A stretch of 64,000 nucleotides of DNA from an uncultured Cellvibrio sp. (GTDB lineage Bacteria > Pseudomonadota > Gammaproteobacteria > Pseudomonadales > Cellvibrionaceae). The DNA lies in contig CALFXJ010000035.1 in NCBI GenBank assembly GCA_937958105.1, positions 1-64,000 on the forward strand, given 5' to 3'. Shown piece by piece: positions 1-8,616 of this stretch. Under the pieces are notes generated by a model. That model saw only the letters and a program-made list of their open reading frames with translations. It ran no database searches and was not told the DNA's origin. The number at the start of each line of letters is the position of its first letter. Positions within the stretch are counted from its first letter, which is position 1. The position numbers and the translations under genes are program-made.

Positions 1-72
1 TTTGCCACAGTGCTCACGCTGATGCTGACACCGTGTATGCTGGTGCTGGGTGCGCGACTCCTGAAGCGTTGA
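1..72 (+). CDS. C-terminal end of an RND-family efflux permease (partial)
   Basis: The window opens inside a reading frame (frame 1) that runs to a TGA at 70-72. The 23 visible residues (FATVLTLMLTPCMLVLGARL and then LKR) resemble the last transmembrane helix and basic tail of AcrB/HAE1-type RND permeases, where a TVLTL...TP..Y/MLVLG pattern is usual. Members of this family pump drugs or metals through a tripartite complex in the inner membrane. Only the tail is visible, so subfamily and substrate cannot be given. The assignment rests on a short hydrophobic motif and is moderate. Confidence 0.5.
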   Translation, partial: FATVLTLMLTPCMLVLGARLLKR

Positions 73-114
73 TATCATGCGCACCTCAACAAAACGGCTT
101 GATGGATAAAGTAT

Positions 115-528
115 ATGGAAACCTTCAAACTTGATTTCAAAGTACGCGATTACGAGTGCGATATACAGGGCATAGTCAACAATGGCGTCTATCAGAATTA
201 TCTTGAGCACGCCCGTCACGAATTTTTACTGGAGCGCGGTGTTAACTTTGCCGAGCTGGCGGCCCAGGGTATCAATCTGGTCGTGCTGCGTGCTGAACTG
301 GATTACAAATGGCCGCTGAAGAGTGGTGATGAGTTTTATGTTGATGTGGTTGTAGAGCAGTCTTCCCGGGTGAAGTTTGATTTTGTGCAGAATGTGTATC
401 GAAAACCGGATAACAAATTGTGCCTGAGCGCGCGCATTACCGGCACCTCGCTCAATGAACGTGGTCGACCGTTTGTGCCGGATGCCGTTGCTGGATTATT
501 TTCCGCTGACAACAAGCAGATTACCTGA
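115..528 (+). CDS. Acyl-CoA thioesterase of the 4HBT/YbgC hotdog family
   Basis: A 137-residue protein, the usual size of a single hotdog-fold thioesterase. Residues 10-34 carry the 4HBT signature: YECDIQGIVNNGVYQNYLEHAR, with Asp in the DIQG turn as the expected catalytic residue, the NN pair, and a conserved E..R on the long helix. Family members hydrolyse acyl-CoA or 4-hydroxybenzoyl-CoA-like thioesters in the cytoplasm. The gene lies 42 bp after the RND tail and converges on chrA with 9 bp between the stop codons, so it is probably monocistronic or the end of the RND operon. The substrate cannot be told from sequence. Confidence 0.85.
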   Translation: METFKLDFKVRDYECDIQGIVNNGVYQNYLEHARHEFLLERGVNFAELAAQGINLVVLRAELDYKWPLKSGDEFYVDVVVEQSSRVKFDFVQNVYRKPDNKLCLSARITGTSLNERGRPFVPDAVAGLFSADNKQIT

Positions 529-537
529 GTTAGTCCT

Positions 538-1752
538 TTACCACAGCGATAAGCCCCAGCTTGCCAGTGCACAGCTGATGACCACCAGCCAGGGAGGCAG
601 TTTCCAGAACGTCAGCGCCAGCAGCGCGATCAACGCCAGAAAAAAATCCTGCACCGAGTGTATCGCGCTGGTCCACACAGGGTTGTACAGTGCGGCCAGC
701 AGCAGACCGACAACGCCTGCGTTGACACCAGCGAGGGCTGCCTGAACCCGCGGGTTGCCCCTCCAGCTGTTCCAGAACGGCAGAGCGCCGGCAATCAACA
801 GAAAGGAAGGAAAAAAAACCGCAATCAACGCGATAAAACCTCCGTACCAGCCGGAAGAAAATTCCTGCATCGAAGCGCCAAGAAAAGCCGCAAAGGTAAA
901 CAAAGGGCCCGGCACTGCCTGTGCAGCACCGTAGCCGGCGAGAAAAGCGTCCTCACTTACCCAGCCCGTGGGTACCACCTCTGTCTGCAGCAGTGGTAAC
1001 ACCACATGCCCACCACCGAATACCAATGAACCTGCACGATAAAATGCATCAATAACCGCAAGGGTGTGAGAAGGAAATCCGCGTGCGATAAATGGTAAGG
1101 CGAGCAGCAGAACAGAAAAGGTGAGTAACCAGATTGCACCGGCGCGACGGTTGTTCTGGATGTTGTATAAATGATGCGATACCGCATCCTCATCAGTGCT
1201 GATGGAGCGAAACAACAAAAGGCCTGCCAAACCTGCGCTGGCAATAACGACAACCTGAGTCCAGGCAGTGGAAAATAACAGAACACCGCTGCCCGCCACC
1301 AGCATGATGAGAATTCGTCGGGCATCCGTACATAAATGGCGAGCCATGCCCCATACCGCCTGCGCAACCACCGCAACCGCTACGACTTTAAGACCATGCA
1401 GTGCAGAAGCTGGCAGTACATCGCCATAATGGGTAATACCCAGGGCGAACAGGATCAACAGAATGGCTGAGGGCAGGGTAAACCCGAGCCAGGCAGCCAG
1501 TGCGCCGGCGTAGCCGCCCCGTGCAAGCCCCAGCGCTAATCCTACCTGACTGCTGGCGGGGCCCGGCAGAAACTGGCTGAGCGCAATCAGGTCAGCGAAG
1601 TCCCGTTCATTCAACCAGCGACGTCGTGCTACAAACTCTGCGCGGAAATATCCCAGATGCGCTACCGGCCCCCCAAAAGAGGTGAGACCCAGACGCAGAA
1701 AGATAATAAAAATTTGCCAAAAGTTTGTGGAGTGTGATGAGTCGTCTGCCAT
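538..1752 (-). CDS. chrA: Chromate transporter ChrA family, long (two-domain) form
   Basis: A 404-residue membrane protein with two homologous halves. The first has FGGPVAHLGYFRAEFV near residue 26 and the second FGGGHVVLPLLQTEVV near residue 245; both match the duplicated ChrA motif. About ten or more hydrophobic segments are visible. Long-chain ChrA proteins export chromate at the inner membrane, although many homologues have other anion substrates. It is transcribed leftward and converges with the thioesterase. The start ATG at 1750-1752 gives a sensible N-terminus before the first domain. Confidence 0.88.
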   Translation of the reverse strand: MADDSSHSTNFWQIFIIFLRLGLTSFGGPVAHLGYFRAEFVARRRWLNERDFADLIALSQFLPGPASSQVGLALGLARGGYAGALAAWLGFTLPSAILLILFALGITHYGDVLPASALHGLKVVAVAVVAQAVWGMARHLCTDARRILIMLVAGSGVLLFSTAWTQVVVIASAGLAGLLLFRSISTDEDAVSHHLYNIQNNRRAGAIWLLTFSVLLLALPFIARGFPSHTLAVIDAFYRAGSLVFGGGHVVLPLLQTEVVPTGWVSEDAFLAGYGAAQAVPGPLFTFAAFLGASMQEFSSGWYGGFIALIAVFFPSFLLIAGALPFWNSWRGNPRVQAALAGVNAGVVGLLLAALYNPVWTSAIHSVQDFFLALIALLALTFWKLPPWLVVISCALASWGLSLW

Positions 1753-1807
1753 GGCGCGCCACTGATAAAGTTCACTGGCTTCGGATTATATAGAGGAGAG
1801 TGCTATA

Positions 1808-1832
1808 TAAAAATGCCCCGCAGAGCGGGGCA
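1808..1832 (-). terminator. Rho-independent terminator after the TonB-C-like gene
   Basis: An inverted repeat TGCCCCG-cagag-CGGGGCA (1814-1832) is followed on the minus strand by ATTTTTA. It lies 36 bp after the stop of the leftward gene ending at 1868 and before chrA. Confidence 0.8.
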
Positions 1833-1867
1833 CTGGTTTCGCTGCTAAATCATGTAAATGATGTGAT

Positions 1868-2593
1868 TCACTGGGCGTAGTTGAGCACCGCAATATAATG
1901 CATATCGGTCAGCTGATTATTCACAAGACCCGGAATAAATCGTGACTTCGTGAGTGCTGTTTCGATAAAACCTGCATCGCGCTTGCCTTTGCCGCGCCCC
2001 TCCAGGGTGCTGACGCTGGTGACATCACCCTTGATCTTCACGGTACCGATAACGCGTGTCAGAGCGCCTTCGCCAAAGAAGGGCTTGCCTTGCGCCCAGC
2101 TGTTCTCTGCATACCGCGTAAACCAGTCCTTTTGATCAAGGCGCTCCTGCGGCGCAAAATACTCGTGGCCGTACTGAGACTGCAATGTCCCTAGATTAGG
2201 TAGCATCATGATGTCCGGCTGATCTCCCGTGCGTGAATAAATCACGCGAAACTGCATCCGTACGGGCACGACCGTGCCATCAACGCTCGCTGGAATGAAG
2301 GTTGCGCCGGTGAGCGCATTGATGGTCTGCTGGCGTAAATCAGCGATGCTGTTGTTCTCGTAGCAAAGGATATTGCTGGTGATGCCTGTTTCAGCTACAT
2401 CAGCCTGGCAGTAAACCGCAAGGGTGGTAAAACCGCCTTCAAAAGTGTCTGGAAGGCTGACATTAGCGGTAAGCTGGTTGAGCGAATCACCAAACTGCGC
2501 AGGACGGTAAACCTCGGCGCTGCTGGAAAAGGGTAGAACAGCTGCAATGATGGCCAAGGCGCTGAGTATTTTTTTATAGTAGGTAATGTGCAT
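1868..2593 (-). CDS. Exported protein with two TonB-C-like repeats
   Basis: A 241-residue protein with a clear signal peptide (KK, then a hydrophobic core, then SSSA at about residues 7-26). Two segments have the shape of a TonB C-terminal fold: residues about 55-120 ending in TFIPASVDG and VPVRMQFRVIYS, and residues about 180-240 ending in SRFIPGLVNN and a final beta strand. The ..F.P...NG......V..RV.. pattern matches TonB/TolA C-domains. Unlike true TonB it has no Pro-rich spacer, and it appears to be released into the periplasm. It is the last gene of a leftward cluster after a TonB-dependent receptor, so a role in that uptake system is likely but inferred. Confidence 0.6.
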   Translation of the reverse strand: MHITYYKKILSALAIIAAVLPFSSSAEVYRPAQFGDSLNQLTANVSLPDTFEGGFTTLAVYCQADVAETGITSNILCYENNSIADLRQQTINALTGATFIPASVDGTVVPVRMQFRVIYSRTGDQPDIMMLPNLGTLQSQYGHEYFAPQERLDQKDWFTRYAENSWAQGKPFFGEGALTRVIGTVKIKGDVTSVSTLEGRGKGKRDAGFIETALTKSRFIPGLVNNQLTDMHYIAVLNYAQ

Positions 2594-2756
2594 AGGTCCT
2601 CCTCAACACAAATTCAGAGCAAGAAAAAATCCCGCTCTATTTATAGGATCTTTGCGGGATAAAATATTCTGCTTTAAGCGATCCTGTTATAAGAGTACCA
2701 GCTGGCAATCATAATATTGTTAAATGTTGATGACACTTGCCTGTATTTATTAAAAC

Positions 2757-2787
2757 TTTTCGTTAAAAACGAAAATTTCACGTGAAA
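2757..2787. promoter_or_regulatory. Tandem palindromes upstream of the TonB-C-like gene
   Basis: Two abutting dyads: TTTTCGTT-aaa-AACGAAAA (2757-2775) and the perfect palindrome TTTCACGTGAAA (2776-2787). They lie in the AT-rich gap between the receptor terminator and the start codon at 2593. Their placement suits an operator for the downstream gene, but no regulator is identified. Confidence 0.35.
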
Positions 2788-2835
2788 ACTGAAATAAAAC
2801 TGTAATATTTGTGCGTAATTACTACAGCAGCAACG

Positions 2836-2858
2836 AAAAAAGCCGCTCCATGAGCGGC
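2836..2858 (-). terminator. Rho-independent terminator after the TonB-dependent receptor
   Basis: A stem GCCGCT-ccatg-AGCGGC (2842-2858) is followed on the minus strand by a run of six T, 27 bp after the receptor stop codon. It implies that the TonB-C-like gene downstream uses its own promoter or depends on read-through. Confidence 0.8.
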
Positions 2859-2884
2859 CAGAGGTGCGGAAGCTGAGGTTATTG

Positions 2885-5572
2885 TTAGAAGGTATAACGC
2901 AGATCAAGGCTGAAGCTGGTGCCGACATTCTGCTCCAGGATAGTTACACGGTTTCTTTCGCTGTTAATCTGTTCAAACGTTCGTTTTTCATCAAGAATAT
3001 TTCCCACTTTCAATTTGGCGGTCAGTGACTCTGTAGGAAAGAACGAGTAAACAAGATCCAGTGAATTGAAAGGCTTCTCATAAGCATCGTCGTGACCATC
3101 CTGCCGTGCGGCGTAGTAGATCCGCTCGCCGAAGACGTTATAAACCAGCGAAACACTGTGCATGCCGTTGTCTGAGTCATAACCCAGCTGCGTATTTAGC
3201 ACATAGTCTGACTGGCCGGTCATCTGGCGGATCGGGTTGGTATAACCTTGATCTGTGGCCGACTCAATCTCAGAGTCTGACAGTGTCAGGTTACCTGATA
3301 CGAAAAAGCCGGCACCGATGCTTTTAAGACCTTCGAACTCTGCACCATAGATTTCACCAGCTTCCGCGTTATAAAAGGTCAACTGGATGTTGTCATCCGA
3401 CCCAGGTTCGCGACTCTGTTCGATAGGATTGGCAATATCTTTATAAAAGAGTGTTACCGTAAAGTTATCGCCATTATCGTAAACCCACTCAGTGCGAAGC
3501 TCGTAGTGATCAATGTCGGAAGCCTCGAGCAGCGGATTTCCCTTTACCTGCACATCCAGTTCCGGATCTATGTAATACACTTCAGAGACTTCACGCAGGT
3601 CAGGACGCACCAGCGTGCGGGCAGCGCTGACACGTACTTGGAAATCCTGGGTACCCATAAAGCCGGGGTTCATATAGGTCAACGCGAGGGAGGGATACCA
3701 GCCATCATCCCGCAGGGCGAAGCGTTGATCTTCCTTTTGTATCCCGTCAATCAGATCCTGCAGATGCTGTCCGGTATAGTCGAGCAGATCCAGCGGCAGC
3801 AGAGCCTGACGATAATCTTCATACCGGGCTCCGCCGGTGATACGCCAGGTATCATCCCATTTGATATCAACCATACCGTAGGCGGCGTCAGTCATCTGGG
3901 CTGCAATATAACTTTCTGTACCCAGACCACCGCCCATGGTTAATTCAAAAGGATTATTGAGATTGGTAAGTTGCGCATCTGTTAATACTGCGCCGGGGGT
4001 GCCGCTGAGGACCTGGGAGCTAACGCCGATAGCATCGATGTTGGCGGTATAACCGTAATATTCACGGGCTTTATCGTTGTAACTGTAGCCAGCCGAGAAA
4101 GTGATTTCCGCTCTGTCAAAATAAAGCGGTATATCAATATTGCCGCCATAACTTTTTACATCATCCTTCAACGTCAGGAACTCAAAGGCTGCCGCCGCAG
4201 ATGTGGCAAAGAGCTGGGTGTTGAGGACTGCTCCTGTCTCCGGATCAAGCTGGTTGCTGCCTTTGACAATGGCTTTACCAGGAATGTGGGTCTCCACCGC
4301 AGAGTCCGAATAAAACCAGTCGATGTTGATGGTTCCCAGGACATTGCCGACGAGCTGGTCGAATTTGTGATCGCCGAGCAATTGAAAGACTTCCAGTTCG
4401 CGTTCTTCATAACGGGTAACATAGTCAACCAGCTGACGGTTATCGCTGGCCCGGTTGTTGGCGTCATGCCCGGTCTGTATCTGCGCTTCGTCTTCGGTGA
4501 TGTCAATCTTATAAGCATTTAACGCAAGATCGTGCATCTCCTGATAATTCACGCCCATATTCAGGCTGAGCAATTCTCGGGTTTCTTCGACGGTACGCTC
4601 AGTTTCCGAGTAGATCTCTTCCGGGTTACCGATGCCTTGGCGAAACTGGTTTCTGTTGCGGACTTCCTGGGCATGGGAAGCATTGATTACAGCTCCAAAA
4701 CGCCAGTCATCACCGATATGCCAGGAATTACCCAAGGCAAGCGCACCATCGATGTCCAAGGGGTTGGATTTTTTTTCGATATCAATATTTCGATCAAGAC
4801 TCAGCATCAGCTCGCGATTGATCTGCCGCGCTTGCGTCAGTTGCTCTGGAGTCGGAGAACCACCATCAGTATCGATGATGTCGACAATACCGTTCACGTT
4901 GATCCGTCCCTGATAGGTATCAAGAGCAGTGGCAATAGCATTCGGAAGACCATCGACAGCACCGCCTCCACGATAGCTGAGGCCATCATCAGAGCTTTCG
5001 GTATTTATGCCCGTGCCGATAGACATCTCGAACAGAAAATCTTCAGGAATACTCTTGGTGCGGATATCGACGTGACCGCCGCCAAAATGTGCAGGCAGAT
5101 CCGGCGAATAGGACTTCTGAACTTTTAAATTATCAACGATGGATGCAGGGATGATATCCAGCGGTAAGACGTTACGTGTTAATTCAGGGGAGGGCACCGC
5201 CGCACCATTCAGCTGCACGCTGGAATAGCGCTCGCCCAGTCCGCGTACATACACATATTGATTGTCTTTGACTGTGACGCCGGTAACGCGCAGCAGCGCC
5301 ATGGCTACGTCAGAATCCCCCGCGCGGGCAATCTGTTCAGCGCCGAGAATGTCCGCAGAAAACGCCTGCTCAATACGCTGATCAACAACGGACTGGGCAC
5401 CGCTTTTCAGGCGACCGCTGACAACAATTTCTTCAAGAACCGGAGCAACAATCGGTGGTGTAACAGCGGGCTGCTGTTCCTGCGCCTGAACGACGCTGCC
5501 GGCACACATCGCAATAGAGGCGGCGGTAATGGCCACGCTCAGTTGACGCTGCTTTGTGTTCAATTTACGCAT
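2885..5572 (-). CDS. TonB-dependent outer-membrane receptor
   Basis: An 895-residue protein with a signal peptide ending near VQAQE (about residue 31). A candidate TonB box (LEEIVVSG, about 46-53) comes next, then a plug domain with the VRGLGERYSSVQLNG motif (about 108-122). The C-terminus is a beta barrel ending in aromatic F (SLDLRYTF), the usual outer-membrane insertion signal. Such receptors import siderophores, carbohydrates or other large ligands using TonB energy. It sits 109 bp downstream of a lipoprotein gene on the same strand and before a protein with TonB-C-like repeats. No haem or siderophore hallmark is visible, so the ligand is unknown. Confidence 0.93.
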   Translation of the reverse strand: MRKLNTKQRQLSVAITAASIAMCAGSVVQAQEQQPAVTPPIVAPVLEEIVVSGRLKSGAQSVVDQRIEQAFSADILGAEQIARAGDSDVAMALLRVTGVTVKDNQYVYVRGLGERYSSVQLNGAAVPSPELTRNVLPLDIIPASIVDNLKVQKSYSPDLPAHFGGGHVDIRTKSIPEDFLFEMSIGTGINTESSDDGLSYRGGGAVDGLPNAIATALDTYQGRINVNGIVDIIDTDGGSPTPEQLTQARQINRELMLSLDRNIDIEKKSNPLDIDGALALGNSWHIGDDWRFGAVINASHAQEVRNRNQFRQGIGNPEEIYSETERTVEETRELLSLNMGVNYQEMHDLALNAYKIDITEDEAQIQTGHDANNRASDNRQLVDYVTRYEERELEVFQLLGDHKFDQLVGNVLGTINIDWFYSDSAVETHIPGKAIVKGSNQLDPETGAVLNTQLFATSAAAAFEFLTLKDDVKSYGGNIDIPLYFDRAEITFSAGYSYNDKAREYYGYTANIDAIGVSSQVLSGTPGAVLTDAQLTNLNNPFELTMGGGLGTESYIAAQMTDAAYGMVDIKWDDTWRITGGARYEDYRQALLPLDLLDYTGQHLQDLIDGIQKEDQRFALRDDGWYPSLALTYMNPGFMGTQDFQVRVSAARTLVRPDLREVSEVYYIDPELDVQVKGNPLLEASDIDHYELRTEWVYDNGDNFTVTLFYKDIANPIEQSREPGSDDNIQLTFYNAEAGEIYGAEFEGLKSIGAGFFVSGNLTLSDSEIESATDQGYTNPIRQMTGQSDYVLNTQLGYDSDNGMHSVSLVYNVFGERIYYAARQDGHDDAYEKPFNSLDLVYSFFPTESLTAKLKVGNILDEKRTFEQINSERNRVTILEQNVGTSFSLDLRYTF

Positions 5573-5681
5573 GATAAAAACCTTTCCAAAACAGGTGGAT
5601 GTCGTGGTGCTGGCTGGTCAGTAATGAGGCGCCTGCGGCGCCTCATGGAGTTAACCAGCTGCTTGATTCCCGTTGGCCTTG

Positions 5682-7358
5682 TTACTCACTCAGCCCAACA
5701 GTCCAACCTGCGGTCCAGTCATTGTTCGCGGATACGGCGCCGATGAAATCAACGGCTTCGAAAAAGCTGCTGTCTCCTGATGCACCCAGAGCCGGGACTG
5801 CATCGGCTGCAAAGGTGTCGCTCAGACGGGTAACATCAAAGACAGGGATGTCGATGGCCGTAGTATTGGCATCGGCAAAGGCTGCGGCAGTGATATAAGC
5901 ACGAGGATTGCTCGCAAGACCTTCAATGATGGTGACGGGCAGGGCCATTGGATCAGACACAATAACGTTGTCTGTATTGGGCGCGGTTGCCAGCCAGTCA
6001 GCAAAACTGAACGCTGCATTTTCCGGTCTCACACCTTGTTTCAGCGCTTCGGTGCAGGCTACGAAGTTACTGGCGGCCATTGAGTAGCCTGCTTCAGCGT
6101 AATCAATGGTCTGCGGACCGTCAGAGTCGATGATTTCGAAACATTCGTTGGAGGACATATCGAGGGTGTTGGACGTTACGATGGAATTATAAAGTTCGAA
6201 GATTGCACCTTCGCGGTATACCATCCCTTCTGACGCGCCTTTGGAAGAAGGAAATTCACCTTCATTCTGGTTAACGCCTGAGGTGATACAGGTAAGGTTA
6301 GAGATACGCCCTTTGGTCAGCGGCAACAGATCATCCGCACGGCCTTCGCCGGTATTATCTGCTTCAACACAGTTATTTGCGCCGGAGGTGTGAACAGCGA
6401 GCGCGAACTGAATATTGCCGGTCCAGCCTTCAGAGAAGTCAAAGGTATCATCGCCTACGTTGACACCGACTACGTATTTCAGATCTACGGCACCGCCGAA
6501 CATTTCAAAACCGTCATCCTGAGTGGTGTAGGTCTGAACATACTCAACTGTTGTACCCGAGCCTACAGCATTCAATGTAAGACCATTCAGCTCACTGCCA
6601 TCCACAACTTCATAACCCGCATGTTTGATAACTACATAACGCAAGGTGCCGGAATTCTCCGCATTATTGTTACCACCATAGGTGGCAGGACGACCTTCGG
6701 CAGTGACGTGGCAGTTGTGCGGATTGTTGCCGGAAGGCAGACGCTGTGCATCGCTGCACTTGTTGGTTAAGCCATTGCCATTGATCTGGATGCCGCCCCA
6801 CAGACCACGGTCATTTTCGGTTGCGTCATTGTCTCGCAGATCCTGCACTGCGCTGAAGATGATCGGCGCTTCTGCTGTGCCTTCCGCCACAATGCGTGAG
6901 CCACGGGCGATGCGCACATAATCGTTGCTGCCGGAAAATGCAATCCTGGCTCCAGCGGCGATGCTCAGGGTCGGGCCTTCGCCGTTCTGCGGAACGCGAA
7001 CACCGGCTGCCGCTGCGTTACTGTCTACGTCTTCACCGATGAACAGACTGTCGGAGAAAATGTGAATACCATTATCCGGCAGCGCGGGAACAAACAGGTC
7101 GACGGTGATGGGGCGGGAATCGCTGACGAAGCTGGCTGAGTAGGTACAGTTGCCGTTGCTGAAAGCACCGATAAATTCCTGACCGCCAGCGGTATATTTC
7201 GCACAGGGATTCTGGGTGGTATTGCCGCTGCCGCCGTTGTTGATCGTGTTGTTTGAATCAGTAACTGTATTGCTTGGGTTCAGTTTTATGTCACCGCCAC
7301 CACAGGCAACCAGTGCTGCGGTCAGTGCATTGAGTGCAATCAGTGTTTTGATCTTCAT
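5682..7358 (-). CDS. Lipoprotein with predicted parallel beta-helix, partner of the TonB receptor
   Basis: A 558-residue protein beginning with a lipoprotein signal (lipobox LVAC, Cys at about 19), then a Gly/Asn-rich spacer. The body has repeated short strand-turn patterns (GLWGGIQINGNG, LRYVVIKHAGYE, TTQDDGFEMFGG, GVNVGDDTFDFSEGW) like right-handed beta-helix proteins. Several Cys pairs (for example near 201/216 and 329/354) may be disulfides. Similar lipoproteins are often encoded beside TonB-dependent receptors in marine and soil gammaproteobacteria, though their ligand is not established to my knowledge. It is the first gene of the leftward cluster. A surface-exposed substrate-binding role is inferred. 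Confidence 0.7.
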   Translation of the reverse strand: MKIKTLIALNALTAALVACGGGDIKLNPSNTVTDSNNTINNGGSGNTTQNPCAKYTAGGQEFIGAFSNGNCTYSASFVSDSRPITVDLFVPALPDNGIHIFSDSLFIGEDVDSNAAAAGVRVPQNGEGPTLSIAAGARIAFSGSNDYVRIARGSRIVAEGTAEAPIIFSAVQDLRDNDATENDRGLWGGIQINGNGLTNKCSDAQRLPSGNNPHNCHVTAEGRPATYGGNNNAENSGTLRYVVIKHAGYEVVDGSELNGLTLNAVGSGTTVEYVQTYTTQDDGFEMFGGAVDLKYVVGVNVGDDTFDFSEGWTGNIQFALAVHTSGANNCVEADNTGEGRADDLLPLTKGRISNLTCITSGVNQNEGEFPSSKGASEGMVYREGAIFELYNSIVTSNTLDMSSNECFEIIDSDGPQTIDYAEAGYSMAASNFVACTEALKQGVRPENAAFSFADWLATAPNTDNVIVSDPMALPVTIIEGLASNPRAYITAAAFADANTTAIDIPVFDVTRLSDTFAADAVPALGASGDSSFFEAVDFIGAVSANNDWTAGWTVGLSE

Positions 7359-7562
7359 AAATAACTCTCTTGTGTGTGTGTCTTAAAAACGTGATAAATA
7401 AAAGCGCAGACTTGCGCGTGTTTCTTTATGTTTTTGTTGTAGTGCGCACATGATTGGCGAGAAATATGAAATTCAGGTGACAGCTTTGTTAAACTTTTAT
7501 GGCGCTTTTCCGTTGTGAATAACTTTTGCATGGGCTATCAGAACAGCGACTGAGGAGAAATT

Positions 7563-8579
7563 ATGTTGATCAAACGGTATCGGATTCTTGAGCACGGCGA
7601 CGAGTCGGTCCTGCGACTTGAAGAAGCTCCTACGCCACAGCCCGCTGCCGGTCAGGTGCTCGTCCGTCATACCGCCGTGGGTGTGAACTTTATTGATATC
7701 TACCATCGCAAAGGTCTGTATCCCCTTGAACTGCCCAGTGGTATCGGTCAGGAAGCTGCGGGGATCGTGGAGGCTGTGGGTTCAGGGGTTTCCCGTTGGA
7801 AGGAGGGCGACCGGGTTGGATATTGTCAGGGCGCGATGGGCGCCTATGCCGAGGCAAATCTGGTGGCGGCAGACCGGCTCATCGCCTTGCCGGATTTTGT
7901 GTCTGACGAGCAGGCTGCAGCGGTGTTATTGAAAGGATTGACGGCAGCTTATCTGCTGCACCATACCTTCCCGGTGAAAGCCGGTCAGACTCTGCTGTGG
8001 CACGCTGCTGCCGGCGGTGTAGGACTTCTGGCCTGCCAGTGGGCAAATAAGCTGGGTGCACGGGTGATCGGTACCGTTGGGTCTGCAGAGAAAGCTGAAC
8101 TGGCGAAAGCCCGGGGCTGCTCTGAGATCATCCTTTACCGCGAGGAGCCGGTAGCGCCACGGGTCAGGGCGCTGACCAAGGGGGAAGGGGTGCCGGTGGT
8201 ATACGATTCCGTCGGTAAAGATACATTTGCGGCATCATTGGACTCGCTGGCACCGCGCGGGCTGCTCGTGAGCTTTGGTAATGCCTCCGGCGCAGTACCG
8301 GATTTCAGCCCTTTGTTGCTGGCCCAGAAAGGCTCGCTGTTCCTGACCCGTCCAACCCTCGCTCACTACGCCCGTACGCCGGACGAGCTGCAGGGGCTGG
8401 CGGAGCTGCTGTTCGAAGCCATCAGAAAAGGCTGGCTGCAGGTGGACATCCACCAGCGATATCGCCTCAGTGAGGCACCCCGGGCCCAGCGCGAACTGGC
8501 CGCCCGTCAGACCCTGGGCTCCAGTATTCTGCTGCCGGACCAGGCATTGGCTAACACGAATGCGGACAATGGTGTATAA
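7563..8579 (+). CDS. qor: NADPH:quinone oxidoreductase, zinc-free MDR family
   Basis: A 338-residue medium-chain dehydrogenase/reductase. The N-terminal GroES-like part has GVNFIDIYHRKGLYP (about 40-54) and GIGQEAAGIVEAVG, the usual QOR form without structural or catalytic zinc ligands. The Rossmann part has the NADP-binding HAAAGGVGLLACQWA motif (about 147-161). QOR enzymes reduce quinones by NADPH-dependent one-electron transfer in the cytoplasm. The start ATG has a GAGGAG Shine-Dalgarno just upstream (7552-7557). It is divergent from the lipoprotein/receptor cluster. Confidence 0.9.
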   Translation: MLIKRYRILEHGDESVLRLEEAPTPQPAAGQVLVRHTAVGVNFIDIYHRKGLYPLELPSGIGQEAAGIVEAVGSGVSRWKEGDRVGYCQGAMGAYAEANLVAADRLIALPDFVSDEQAAAVLLKGLTAAYLLHHTFPVKAGQTLLWHAAAGGVGLLACQWANKLGARVIGTVGSAEKAELAKARGCSEIILYREEPVAPRVRALTKGEGVPVVYDSVGKDTFAASLDSLAPRGLLVSFGNASGAVPDFSPLLLAQKGSLFLTRPTLAHYARTPDELQGLAELLFEAIRKGWLQVDIHQRYRLSEAPRAQRELAARQTLGSSILLPDQALANTNADNGV

Positions 8580-8616
8580 CTGCGCCTTTCTTACAGCAAG
8601 CACAACTGGATAGATT

